Shown here one piece after another: positions 1-6,869 of a DNA stretch of 22,001 nucleotides. Positions within the stretch are counted from its first letter, which is position 1, and every line of letters starts with the position of its first letter. Position numbers and translations under genes: made by a program. The stretch comes from Methanocella sp. (GTDB lineage: Archaea; Halobacteriota; Methanocellia; Methanocellales; Methanocellaceae): positions 1-22,001 of the forward strand of contig NZ_DATJPM010000051.1 in the NCBI RefSeq assembly GCF_035506375.1, written 5' to 3'. The notes beneath the pieces are model-generated. The model saw only the letters and a list, made by a program, of their open reading frames with translations, was not told where the DNA came from and ran no database searches.

Positions 1-41
1 TTATTCACCACGGCGACACGGCGAACACGGCGCTTTTTTAT
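1..41. repeat. Left arm of a perfect 41-bp inverted repeat
   Basis: These 41 bases are the exact reverse complement of 153-193. The arm is built from short CACGGCGACACGG-like units and ends in a T-run. It begins at the window edge, so it may extend further left. The arms are separated by 111 bp; inside, TTTCCTGA (72-79) also pairs with TCAGGAAA (145-152), directly next to the right arm. Short GC-rich units like this are familiar as dispersed intergenic repeats in many prokaryotic genomes; that assignment is from memory. Confidence 0.85.
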
Positions 42-44
42 GAT

Positions 45-71
45 CGGCACGGCGACACCACGGCGACACGG
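45..71. repeat. Degenerate copy of the CACGGCGACACGG repeat unit
   Basis: Two further CACGGCGACAC-type units lie immediately inside the left arm, in the same orientation as 1-41. They have no partner in the right half, so they would form a bulge if the inverted repeat folded. They look like a partial tandem duplication. Confidence 0.6.
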
Positions 72-152
72 TTTCCTGATAATATTATTAAGCAGGGGGT
101 CTCCGAGGGGTAAGCAAGAGCGCTCCGCGCGGCGTCAGCCCCCTTCAGGAAA

Positions 153-193
153 ATAAAAAAGCGCCGTGTTCGCCGTGTCGCCGTGGTGAATAA
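153..193. repeat. Right arm of a perfect 41-bp inverted repeat
   Basis: Exact reverse complement of 1-41. Read on the minus strand, the direction of the pilin gene next to it, the arm ends in six T residues (160-155). The structure could therefore also stop transcription of the pilin operon, which is an inference. Confidence 0.85.
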
Positions 194-205
194 AGCGCTG
201 TGCAC

Positions 206-236
206 TCCGTGGTGCCTCCGTGTCGCCGTGGTGAAA
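206..236. repeat. Degenerate inverted copy of the repeat unit
   Basis: Read on the minus strand, this stretch starts TTCACCACGGCGACACGG like the arm at 1-41, then diverges to GAGGCACCACGGAG. It sits directly after the stop of the pilin-like gene. It shows that at least three copies of the unit cluster in the first 240 bases. Confidence 0.65.
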
Positions 237-243
237 CTCTCGA

Positions 244-726
244 TCAATTCACGCGTACGACGGCGAGCGCGTTCTCGTTCTTGTACTGGTAGAACCCCGG
301 GGCGTTGACCTCCAGCGCCATATACCCGATATTCTGGTTGGCGTTGAGCCGGATGTCGTTCGTCTTGGAAATGTACGCCACGCCCCTGGTGTTCGTGACA
401 CCGGAGCCGGCGCCGCCCAGGCCGTGGACGATGACGCTGGCGCCGCTCACCGGGTCGCCCCTGTCGTCAGTGACGTTCACGTAGCAGGTCCACGTCTTCG
501 ACACCACGCCCTCGCCCGCATTACTGACCTGCAGGAGGTTACCGTCCTTGCTGCTTACCTCCGTGACGGCGGCGGTCAGCGTCCTCTGGGGCTTGAAGCT
601 GTTCACGGCGGCCACCATGGCCGAGAGCGAGATCACGCCGACCACGAGCACGACAATTAAGCGCACGGGGAGGCCTTCCACGCCCCTCTCGTCGCCCTTG
701 AAACCTTTATTCCGCATATACATCAC
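244..726 (-). CDS. Pilin-like secreted protein with class III signal peptide
   Basis: A 157-160 aa protein. The N-terminus is charged (RNKGFKGDERG) and runs into VEGLPV and then a long hydrophobic helix (residues about 22-43). This is the layout of archaeal class III signal peptides, which a prepilin peptidase cuts just before the helix. The rest is a small extracellular beta-rich domain; VTDDRGDPVSGASVIVHG (about 86-103) resembles a carboxypeptidase-regulatory/Ig-like repeat. Starts are GTG 726, ATG 723 or ATG 717, and no Shine-Dalgarno site decides between them. It is the last gene of the minus-strand pilus cluster and has its own TATA-like element. It is probably a minor pilin or pilus-associated protein assembled by the ATPase and platform next door; that role is inferred. 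I do not recognise a named family for the C-terminal part. Confidence 0.8.
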   Translation of the reverse strand: MMYMRNKGFKGDERGVEGLPVRLIVVLVVGVISLSAMVAAVNSFKPQRTLTAAVTEVSSKDGNLLQVSNAGEGVVSKTWTCYVNVTDDRGDPVSGASVIVHGLGGAGSGVTNTRGVAYISKTNDIRLNANQNIGYMALEVNAPGFYQYKNENALAVVRVN

Positions 727-763
727 TTATTAGTAATTATATGTTAGTAAGTATACGCTCATC

Positions 764-778
764 CTATAAATAATTTTC
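764..778 (-). promoter_or_regulatory. TATA-like promoter for the pilin-like gene
   Basis: On the minus strand an A/T-rich TTATTTATA element lies about 45 bases before the pilin start. Initiation about 25 bases downstream would leave a short leader of roughly 20 bases. A second A/T stretch (CATATAATTA, about 733-743) lies closer to the gene. The pilin may thus be expressed independently of the two upstream genes. Confidence 0.4.
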
Positions 779-790
779 ATCATATTGCAA

Positions 791-2665
791 CTAAAACATG
801 CTCCCGAAGGCAGAATTGGCGAGCGCCGTGGTAACGGTGAAGACGGCCATGGCGACGGGAAGCGACATGCCGACGCTGTACATGAATTCGTACCGGTCGT
901 CGCCATGCTCGATGCCGCCGACGAAGCGCAGCAAAATGATCACCAGCATGATGATGTAGATGCCGATGACGAGGACGAACTCGTCGTTAGACACGAGGGG
1001 CGCGCTGAACTGGGGCATCATGGGGAAGTACTGGCGGGCGCTCTCGGGCATCTCGCTCAGCCCGGCCAGCGTATGGGCCACGACGTCCGAGACCGACTGC
1101 GAGAGCGCCAGGGTGATGCCTCCTATAAATGGAGCGAACACCGTGCAGGTCGTCCTGAGCATGCTTGTCATGGTGTAGAGCATCTTCCGGACGTCGTCCT
1201 CGATGGACTGCAGCTCCTTGAGGTGGTCGGCAAGCCTCACGACCGAGTTCCCCGCGACCTCGCCGCTCTTGCTCGAGCTCTCCACCAGCATGCTTATCGT
1301 AGCCTTTATCCGGTCCGAGTAGACGTCGGAGAAGGCCCCGTACTCGGGGGAGAGCACGGCATCCCGGAGCGTGGTCCGAAGGCATCTCATGTTATATGCG
1401 GCCCGGGCGTAGGCCTTTCCCACGGAAGTCCCCCCGGTCATGGCGGCCGTGTAGGCGAAGCCGTCTTCTGGGGACTTGCCCTCGGCGATGCGCCGGCCCA
1501 GGACAAAGAGCGAGTCGGCGAACTCGTCCTCCATCTTCCTGAGGTCGTCCCTTAATTTCTTATACGGCGTGTACACGCCCAGGCAGTATATGGATATGGC
1601 CGCTGTAACGCCCCATGCTAAAAATATGGTGGAGGCCACGGGCAGGCCGACGGGGAAGAGGTACAGCGCCGCCACGGCGGCGCCTCCTGCGCACGCCAGG
1701 GCCGCCCAGGCCCAGCGGGGCAGGCTATGCTTTATGTGGGGTAAATCGGGCGGCGTGAAGGCGGCAGGGCGCTTAAGGAGGATGGAGTGGGCGTACACGA
1801 GCGTCGCCATGGGGAACAGCCCGTCGTAGAGCAGCGCCAGCTCGAGCGAGTTCACGCGCAGCCCTATGATCGCGGCCGCAGGGAGCATGGCCACCAGGGC
1901 AAGGGGAACCATCACGAAGATCGAGTATAATATGAGCGTCGGCGAGTGCAGGGCGCTGGAAAATGACTGCATCAGGCCCTTAGTGCCGGCGAGGACCACG
2001 TCCAGGGCCCGGTTTAGGGTCAGCGTGCGCATGGCCTCGTCCCTCTCGTCGGCCGCGCTCTTAATAAGGAACACGGCCCGCTTGAAGTGTTCGCTGTAGC
2101 CTCCCCACTCCTCGGCAAAGGCGCCCAGCGCCATGTCAAGGCTGTCGTAGGCCCGGACGTTCAGGTCCCACATAAGCTTCTTCACGTCCTTCGCCAGCTG
2201 CCTACGGGAATTCGTCGCGGCGAACTTCAGGGCCAGCTCGATGTTAGGGTTGAGCTTCATGGCCATCACGACGTAGCTGACGACTTCCGGCACGTCGCCC
2301 AGCGAATGGACCTTCAAGTAGGCGGCCCGGCGCTTCGGGTACTCGCCCACGTACGCATACGCGAGCAGCGGCAGCATCCCGCCGCATACGACCAGCACCA
2401 CGGCCATTACCGTATCCATCAGGCCCAGGGCGAAGGCCGCGATTCCTGCCATGGCCACGATGGCCAGCGAGGCCATGGCGGCCATGAAGGCGAGCGAAAA
2501 TGCCTCCGAGGGCTTGATCTCAAGGCCGGCGAAGCCCAGCGATGCGACCAGGCCTTTACTCGCGTAGCGGCCTGCGTACTCGTCGAGCCTTTCTGCGCCA
2601 GCCACCGATGCCAGGGCGCGGAATGACGCCCTGCATGCCTCCACGTAGGAGCTTTCAGCCTCCAC
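791..2665 (-). CDS. FlaJ/TadC-like pilus assembly membrane platform (type II secretion F domain)
   Basis: A 624-aa membrane protein of the GspF/PilC/FlaJ family, the inner-membrane platform that works with the secretion ATPase. It has a pair of hydrophobic segments near residues 45-95 and a cytoplasmic T2SF-like helical region. A cluster of transmembrane helices follows in the middle (about 240-370), then a second cytoplasmic T2SF-like region and C-terminal helices. Two F domains in one chain is typical of archaeal FlaJ-like proteins. The frame stays open for 96 codons further upstream, but those codons lie over the ATPase gene and give an Arg/Pro/Ser-rich shadow. The GTG at 2665 is preceded by GGAGG at proper spacing and overlaps the ATPase stop, so I take it as the start. 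Coupled translation with the ATPase is likely. Confidence 0.88.
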   Translation of the reverse strand: MEAESSYVEACRASFRALASVAGAERLDEYAGRYASKGLVASLGFAGLEIKPSEAFSLAFMAAMASLAIVAMAGIAAFALGLMDTVMAVVLVVCGGMLPLLAYAYVGEYPKRRAAYLKVHSLGDVPEVVSYVVMAMKLNPNIELALKFAATNSRRQLAKDVKKLMWDLNVRAYDSLDMALGAFAEEWGGYSEHFKRAVFLIKSAADERDEAMRTLTLNRALDVVLAGTKGLMQSFSSALHSPTLILYSIFVMVPLALVAMLPAAAIIGLRVNSLELALLYDGLFPMATLVYAHSILLKRPAAFTPPDLPHIKHSLPRWAWAALACAGGAAVAALYLFPVGLPVASTIFLAWGVTAAISIYCLGVYTPYKKLRDDLRKMEDEFADSLFVLGRRIAEGKSPEDGFAYTAAMTGGTSVGKAYARAAYNMRCLRTTLRDAVLSPEYGAFSDVYSDRIKATISMLVESSSKSGEVAGNSVVRLADHLKELQSIEDDVRKMLYTMTSMLRTTCTVFAPFIGGITLALSQSVSDVVAHTLAGLSEMPESARQYFPMMPQFSAPLVSNDEFVLVIGIYIIMLVIILLRFVGGIEHGDDRYEFMYSVGMSLPVAMAVFTVTTALANSAFGSMF

Positions 2666-4847
2666 GGGCCGCCTCCTTCTCGAACCACCTGGACCACGCG
2701 TTGATGGCCCGCCCGGGGACGCCGCGCTCGCTCTCACAGATGGCCCTGTAGGCGTTGATGCACCTCGCATAGGCGGCCGCCTCCATGGCACGGGGCTCAT
2801 CCGCCACCCGTTCCATGAACAGAGCCCGGGCCCGGATCTCCTCGTTGACGGCCCGGATCGGGAGGCCCCATTTATTCGCGATACCCTGGAGCGCCTCGGA
2901 GCGCCCGGTATCGATGCGGTCCGTGGCCGCGAGGCCGCCTTCGGCGGCATCATAAACGAGCAGGTCGTTGAACGCGCCGCCGGTATCCTCCCAGCGGCTC
3001 TTCGATACTTCGGCGATCTGCGTCAGGCGCCGCTCCTTTGCCTGGCCGCCGTTTTTTCTCACGCTCGAGCAGACGACCACGACGTCGGTCGCCCTGAAGG
3101 ACGCCGGGGGCACGCCGATATCGTGGACGACGCGGTCGTAGACGTCCCGGCAGGAGGCGCCGTGGATGGTCCCCATCACCACGTTCCCGGACGCCCCGAC
3201 GCGCATTGCCTCGTAGAGTGAGACGGCCTCGGCGCCCCGGACCTCCCCGATGATGAGCGCCGACTCGCCCAGCCGGAGCGCGGCCCTCAGCACGTCCGAC
3301 GCCTGGAACTCCGCGCCGGAGCCCGATAGGGCGGACCTGGTGCCCATGCCCTGGACCTTCCACCCGCAGCGCTGCATGTCCTCCAGGGGCAGCTCGGGCG
3401 TGTCCTCGATGGCCAGTATACGATAACTCTGGGGGATCTCGAGCATCATGGCGCCCAGCATCGACGTCTTGCCGGCGCCCCGGGTGCCCGTGACCAGCAC
3501 GGACGACTGCCCGTCCACCAGCAACGATAATAAACCCGCCGCGTAGGGCGTGAGCATTCCCCGGGATACGAGCTGGGGCAGGGTCCAGGGAGTGGCTTTA
3601 TGCCTGCGGAAGGCGTAAGCCAGGCCCCGGGACAGCGGGTCCCCGATGACGGAGACGCGGGTCCTGAACTCTCCAAGGTCCATGTCCAGCACGGGGTTAG
3701 CCTCGGAGAAGGGCCGGCCCGATATGGCCCGGAGCCGGGAGATTGTCGACTCGACGTCCGCCTCGGATAAAAATACGTTGCTCGTGCACTCCTCGCCGTC
3801 CACCACGACGTGCAGGGGGCTGGAGCCCACTGGCGAGTTCACGTAAGCGTCCTCGATGTGGGGGTCCTTGAGTATGTCCTCCAGTATTCCTAAGCCGCAG
3901 GTGTACTTGACCAGGGCCGATGTGAGCTGCTCGAGCCGGGCCGGCACCATGAGTATGCCGTTCGAGTCGGCAGAGACGGCCAGCGCCTCCTTCCCGTACC
4001 TGGCGAAGAGGGGGCGCATGTTCGCCGCGTCCATGAACTCCATGGTCCGGGGCCGCTTCGTGAGGAGCCTCTGCCGGGCTTCGGACAGAAGGGCGATGTC
4101 CTCCTCTTCCATTCCGTACTCCCAGGGCTGGATGAAGTACATCTTCTCGAGGCTTTCCGCCAGCCCGTAGAGCGTGACATGGAGCGGAGGGCCGAAGGCG
4201 TCCCCCTCCACCTCGTATGAGCGCAAAAAGGCCGCCCCCTTCGGCGGTTCCATCCATATTTTCGAGCTGGAGAAACGGGGCCTGACATAAGGCAGCGAAT
4301 CCTTATATTCGAGCCTCCGGCCGGTCTCCGCCATATCGTTCAAAAAGGCCGAGTAGCGCTCCATGCAGAGGCTGCATTTCGGCACGCCCTTTCCCGGGTG
4401 GACGGGCATGGAGGCGATGATGCGACTGGCTTCCCCGGGCGATGCGATGATATCGTCCACGCAGGCGGCGACGCTCTCTTTTCGAAGCTCGCCGCACTGG
4501 CCGCAGCCGCAGGCGTAGAGCGTGTCGGCGTGCAGGCGCAGGTCCTCGTAGAACGTCACCAGGCCGAGCAGCGGGGCGAGGGCGTCGAAGCCATATTCCC
4601 GAACGATGTTCTTCTCCAGGAGCAGGCGGTCCATCCAGGCTTTTCCCGCCAGGCTCTTTACGAGGCGCAGCCGGCAATCGGGATCCGAGAGGCTCGACCC
4701 TCCCGGGCACCGGGAGCAGGCGGCCACGGCATCGGTGCCGTGCCGGCCCTGCCTGAACGTCAGGGCGCATCCTGGCCCCGCGCCCTTTTGTTTAGCCCTG
4801 GCCCGGGCTCTTACCATACGATAAATAGCGTTCATGCCCTCGAGCAT
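2655..4847 (-). CDS. FlaI/TadA-like type II/IV secretion ATPase with Cys-rich N-terminus
   Basis: A 730-aa motor ATPase for pilus assembly or secretion. The RecA-like core has Walker A GTRGAGKTS (residues 454-462), an acidic Asp box around IEDTPE, Walker B LIIGE (about 531-535) and the His box TIHGAS (560-565). This is the order found in FlaI/GspE ATPases. The N-terminal 165 residues carry ten cysteines: C27, C44xxC47, C58, the cluster C113/C115/C118, C129 and C158xxC161. That suggests a metal-binding module not present in classic FlaI; metal binding is an inference. ATG 4847 is chosen over TTG 4880 because the TATA element at 4888-4897 puts initiation near 4866, downstream of the TTG. The first gene of a three-gene cluster, it overlaps the start of the platform gene. 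Confidence 0.9.
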   Translation of the reverse strand: MLEGMNAIYRMVRARARAKQKGAGPGCALTFRQGRHGTDAVAACSRCPGGSSLSDPDCRLRLVKSLAGKAWMDRLLLEKNIVREYGFDALAPLLGLVTFYEDLRLHADTLYACGCGQCGELRKESVAACVDDIIASPGEASRIIASMPVHPGKGVPKCSLCMERYSAFLNDMAETGRRLEYKDSLPYVRPRFSSSKIWMEPPKGAAFLRSYEVEGDAFGPPLHVTLYGLAESLEKMYFIQPWEYGMEEEDIALLSEARQRLLTKRPRTMEFMDAANMRPLFARYGKEALAVSADSNGILMVPARLEQLTSALVKYTCGLGILEDILKDPHIEDAYVNSPVGSSPLHVVVDGEECTSNVFLSEADVESTISRLRAISGRPFSEANPVLDMDLGEFRTRVSVIGDPLSRGLAYAFRRHKATPWTLPQLVSRGMLTPYAAGLLSLLVDGQSSVLVTGTRGAGKTSMLGAMMLEIPQSYRILAIEDTPELPLEDMQRCGWKVQGMGTRSALSGSGAEFQASDVLRAALRLGESALIIGEVRGAEAVSLYEAMRVGASGNVVMGTIHGASCRDVYDRVVHDIGVPPASFRATDVVVVCSSVRKNGGQAKERRLTQIAEVSKSRWEDTGGAFNDLLVYDAAEGGLAATDRIDTGRSEALQGIANKWGLPIRAVNEEIRARALFMERVADEPRAMEAAAYARCINAYRAICESERGVPGRAINAWSRWFEKEAARGG

Positions 4848-4856
4848 ATTTACACC

Positions 4857-4880
4857 AAATTGCAAATTACTAAATTGCAA
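4857..4880 (-). promoter_or_regulatory. Direct repeat AAATTGCAA in the leader of the pilus ATPase
   Basis: AAATTGCAA occurs at 4857-4865 and again at 4872-4880, 15 bp apart. Both lie between the TATA element and the ATG of the ATPase. The position fits a repressor-type operator, but no regulator can be named from the sequence. Confidence 0.35.
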
Positions 4881-4885
4881 TCAAA

Positions 4886-4899
4886 CGATATATAATTAA
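4886..4899. promoter_or_regulatory. Shared TATA-like element of the divergent pilus ATPase and PfpI genes
   Basis: GATATATAATTAAC sits between two divergent genes and reads as an archaeal TATA box on either strand. On the minus strand it is 40-50 bases from the ATPase ATG. On the plus strand it is about 75 bases from the PfpI ATG. An 8-bp inverted repeat, GTTCGCGC (4903-4910) and GCGCGAAC (4940-4947), lies downstream on the plus side. Confidence 0.5.
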
Positions 4900-4969
4900 C
4901 CCGTTCGCGCATAACGTTGAAACCATTCAAGTATCCGGGGCGCGAACAAAATAAAAAAGGAGGACTATA

Positions 4970-5536
4970 ATGGAGGAGCTAAAAGGTAAGAGGATCGTTC
5001 TGCTGGCCGGGGACGGCTTCGAGGACATGGAGCTGATGTACCCGCTGTACCGGCTGAGATACGAGGCCTGCGCGGACGTGAAGGTTGCAGGCATAAAAAA
5101 GGGCGAGACGCTCACCGGCAAGCACGGCATGCCCGCCACCGTGGACGTCGCCGTCAGGGACCTGAACGTGGACGACTACGACTGTCTTGTGATACCCGGC
5201 GGCCAGGGGCCCGACCATATCCGCATTTACCCCGAGGTCATCAGGTTCGTCCAGGACTTCGACAGGACCGGCAAGCCCATCGCCGCCGTCTGCCATGCGG
5301 CGCAGATCCTCATCACGGCGAAGCTGCTCAAAGGCAAGCAGGCCACGGGCTGGAAATCCCTGGTGGTGGACATCGAGGACGCGGGCGCGGCCTACGTGAA
5401 CGAGCCGGTGGTCACCAGCGGCCAGTACATATTCTCGAGGCAGCCTTCGGACCTGGGGTTCTTCTGCGATGCCATCATTCGCTCGCTGAAGGGCGAGAGC
5501 CTGCAGCCGCTCGTCGAGATGGCCCGGGCCCAATGA
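4970..5536 (+). CDS. DJ-1/PfpI family protein
   Basis: A 188-aa cytoplasmic protein of the class I glutamine-amidotransferase-like fold. The nucleophile elbow is AAVCHAA with Cys108 followed by His109. Glu18 in GDGFEDME is the acidic residue that pairs with the Cys in PfpI/DJ-1 enzymes. Known members act as proteases, glyoxalases or deglycases on damaged proteins or nucleotides; which of these applies here cannot be read from the sequence. The length is normal for the family. A strong Shine-Dalgarno site AGGAGG precedes the ATG. The stop overlaps the ATG of the phosphoribosyltransferase (ATGA), so the two are co-translated. Confidence 0.9.
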   Translation: MEELKGKRIVLLAGDGFEDMELMYPLYRLRYEACADVKVAGIKKGETLTGKHGMPATVDVAVRDLNVDDYDCLVIPGGQGPDHIRIYPEVIRFVQDFDRTGKPIAAVCHAAQILITAKLLKGKQATGWKSLVVDIEDAGAAYVNEPVVTSGQYIFSRQPSDLGFFCDAIIRSLKGESLQPLVEMARAQ

Positions 5537-6171
5537 TCTACCGGGACAGGCGGGACGCCGGCCGGCGGCTGGCAGAGCATCTGCTCATCTATCGCCATAA
5601 CGCCGTGGTGCTGGCCATACCGAGGGGCGGGGTGCCCGTAGGTTATGAGGTCGCGAAACGGCTCGAAGTGCCCCTCGACCTCATAATTCCCAGGAAGCTG
5701 CCCATTCCCTCCGACCCGGAGGCCGGGTTCGGCGCGATAGCCCCCGACGGCACCATCGTCCTTAACGAGCGTCTGGTAGCGTATTGCGGGCTGTCCGCGA
5801 AGGATATCGAGCGGATTGCGGGCGAGGTGCTCGCCGAGGTCCTGCGCCGGATAAGAGAGTACCGGGGCGACAGGCCTCAGCCGGAGCTGAAGCACAGGAA
5901 CGTGATCATCGTGGACGACGGCCTTGCCTCGGGATACACGATGGTCGCCGCCGTGCGGGCCGTTAAGCGGGAGCGGCCAAAAAGGGTCATCGTCGCCGTC
6001 CCCTGCAGTCCCGAGTCCTCCGTGGGCAGGCTCGAGAAGGAGGCAGACGAGGTGGTCAGCCTGGCCGTTCAGCCGTACGGCCAGTTCGCCGTGGCCGGCT
6101 ACTACGAGAGTTTCCCTGATCTGAGCGACGAGGAAGTGAAGCGCCTCATTACTCAGGTGCCGGCCGCGTAG
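5533..6171 (+). CDS. Predicted phosphoribosyltransferase (COG1926-like)
   Basis: A 212-aa protein with a type I PRTase core. The PRPP-binding loop is VIIVDDGLASGYTM (residues 124-137), with the two Asp residues and the small-residue turn that hold the ribose phosphate. The N-terminal AIPRGGVPVGYEVA (28-41) is the second conserved signature. Family members are often annotated only as predicted phosphoribosyltransferase, and the accepted base is unknown. It starts inside the stop of the PfpI gene. The last 19 bases overlap the end of the convergent 211-aa gene. Confidence 0.87.
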   Translation: MIYRDRRDAGRRLAEHLLIYRHNAVVLAIPRGGVPVGYEVAKRLEVPLDLIIPRKLPIPSDPEAGFGAIAPDGTIVLNERLVAYCGLSAKDIERIAGEVLAEVLRRIREYRGDRPQPELKHRNVIIVDDGLASGYTMVAAVRAVKRERPKRVIVAVPCSPESSVGRLEKEADEVVSLAVQPYGQFAVAGYYESFPDLSDEEVKRLITQVPAA

Positions 6172-6788
6172 GCGAACCCGTGCTCGCTCAGCTTCACGCC
6201 CTCGACCTCGGTGGCGTAGTGGACGACCTTGCCGTCCAGCGCCTCCTCCAGCTTTTTCAGCGATCTTTCGAGCCGGAGGGCGTTTGCCCTGCCCACCGGG
6301 TTGGCCTCGCCGGATATGGTCCTGTCGAGCCAGATATCGCAGTTCGTCGAGAGCGCGAGCGCGTACCGGTCGCTCCCAGGCACGCCGCTGAACATGACGC
6401 TTAATATTCCCGGGAGCTGCGTGCTGATCACTTTGCCTTCCACCTGGACGGCCACCTCGGAGAGGCCCCGGAACACGGCGCCGGGAGCCCACCGGTCGCA
6501 GTGCTTCACGTCCTCCCGCCAGGCCTCGAACAGCCGCTGCTTCGCCTGGACAAGGTAGAGCGGTATGGGGCTTTCGGTCACTGTCTCTCCGGGCGGATAC
6601 TCGATGGAGGTCGGCGCGAACCTCTCCCCCAGCGCCGCCATGGCCTCGTCGAAATAGTGGAAATACTCCCGGGACACGCCCTCCAGGTCAAGGCCCTTCG
6701 TCTCCAGCGGGAACGAGTGGACGCCGCGGCCGGACTCGACGATCCACATCCCCACGCTTTTCTCGTAAAACCTCCACGGATACTTCAT
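6153..6788 (-). CDS. Conserved-looking hypothetical protein, 211 aa
   Basis: I do not recognise a family. The protein is soluble, of mixed charge, with no signal peptide or membrane helix. It starts MKYPWRFYEKSVGMWIVE, has a central alpha/beta-looking part with FSGVPGSDRYALALSTNCD (about 133-151), and a helical, basic segment RANALRLERSLKKLEEAL near the C-terminus. Base composition and codon use match the neighbours and the start has its own TATA-like element, so it looks like a genuine gene. It overlaps the convergent phosphoribosyltransferase by 19 bp and is divergent from the HerA-like ATPase gene, 81 bp away. Confidence 0.75.
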   Translation of the reverse strand: MKYPWRFYEKSVGMWIVESGRGVHSFPLETKGLDLEGVSREYFHYFDEAMAALGERFAPTSIEYPPGETVTESPIPLYLVQAKQRLFEAWREDVKHCDRWAPGAVFRGLSEVAVQVEGKVISTQLPGILSVMFSGVPGSDRYALALSTNCDIWLDRTISGEANPVGRANALRLERSLKKLEEALDGKVVHYATEVEGVKLSEHGFAYAAGT

Positions 6789-6806
6789 GAGAAAAGAATT
6801 CTCGCC

Positions 6807-6819
6807 GCCCGATAAATAC
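6807..6819 (-). promoter_or_regulatory. TATA-like element for the 211-aa hypothetical gene
   Basis: On the minus strand an AGTATTTATCG element lies about 25 bases before the ATG at 6788. The transcript would be leaderless or nearly so, consistent with the absence of a Shine-Dalgarno site. Confidence 0.4.
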
Positions 6820-6843
6820 TTGCGGGCCAGGGGATAGATTTAT

Positions 6844-6867
6844 TTATTTTCAATATATTGTAAATAA
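6844..6867. promoter_or_regulatory. 24-bp near-perfect palindrome in front of the HerA-like gene
   Basis: TTATTTT-CAATATATTG-TAAATAA is symmetric at 22 of 24 positions around the perfect core CAATATATTG. It starts within a TATA-like TTTATTTATT stretch (about 6839-6849) and ends two bases before the ATG at 6870. A dimeric regulator bound here would cover the initiation site, so I read it as a candidate operator. The A/T richness alone could produce some symmetry. Confidence 0.45.
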
Positions 6868-6869
6868 GT

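Noticed and set aside
1..243. Possible CRISPR array
   Set aside because: The repeated units are uneven, partly inverted and not separated by regular unique spacers, and no cas genes are near.
38..247. Minus-strand 69-codon open frame
   Set aside because: It lies wholly in the repeat block, and its Arg/Thr repeats are the repeat unit translated.
785..1555. 256-codon plus-strand frame opposite the FlaJ-like gene
   Set aside because: His/Asp/Gly-rich shadow typical of high-GC DNA, with no recognisable domain, while the opposite strand encodes a clear membrane platform.
2666..2953. N-terminal extension of the FlaJ-like protein
   Set aside because: The extra 96 codons are Arg/Pro/Ser-rich, lie over the ATPase gene in another frame, and a GTG with GGAGG follows at 2665.
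5392..6492. 366-codon minus-strand frame across the PRTase and the 211-aa gene
   Set aside because: It lies antisense to the PRTase with its intact PRPP motif and its translation is low-complexity Arg/Gly-rich.
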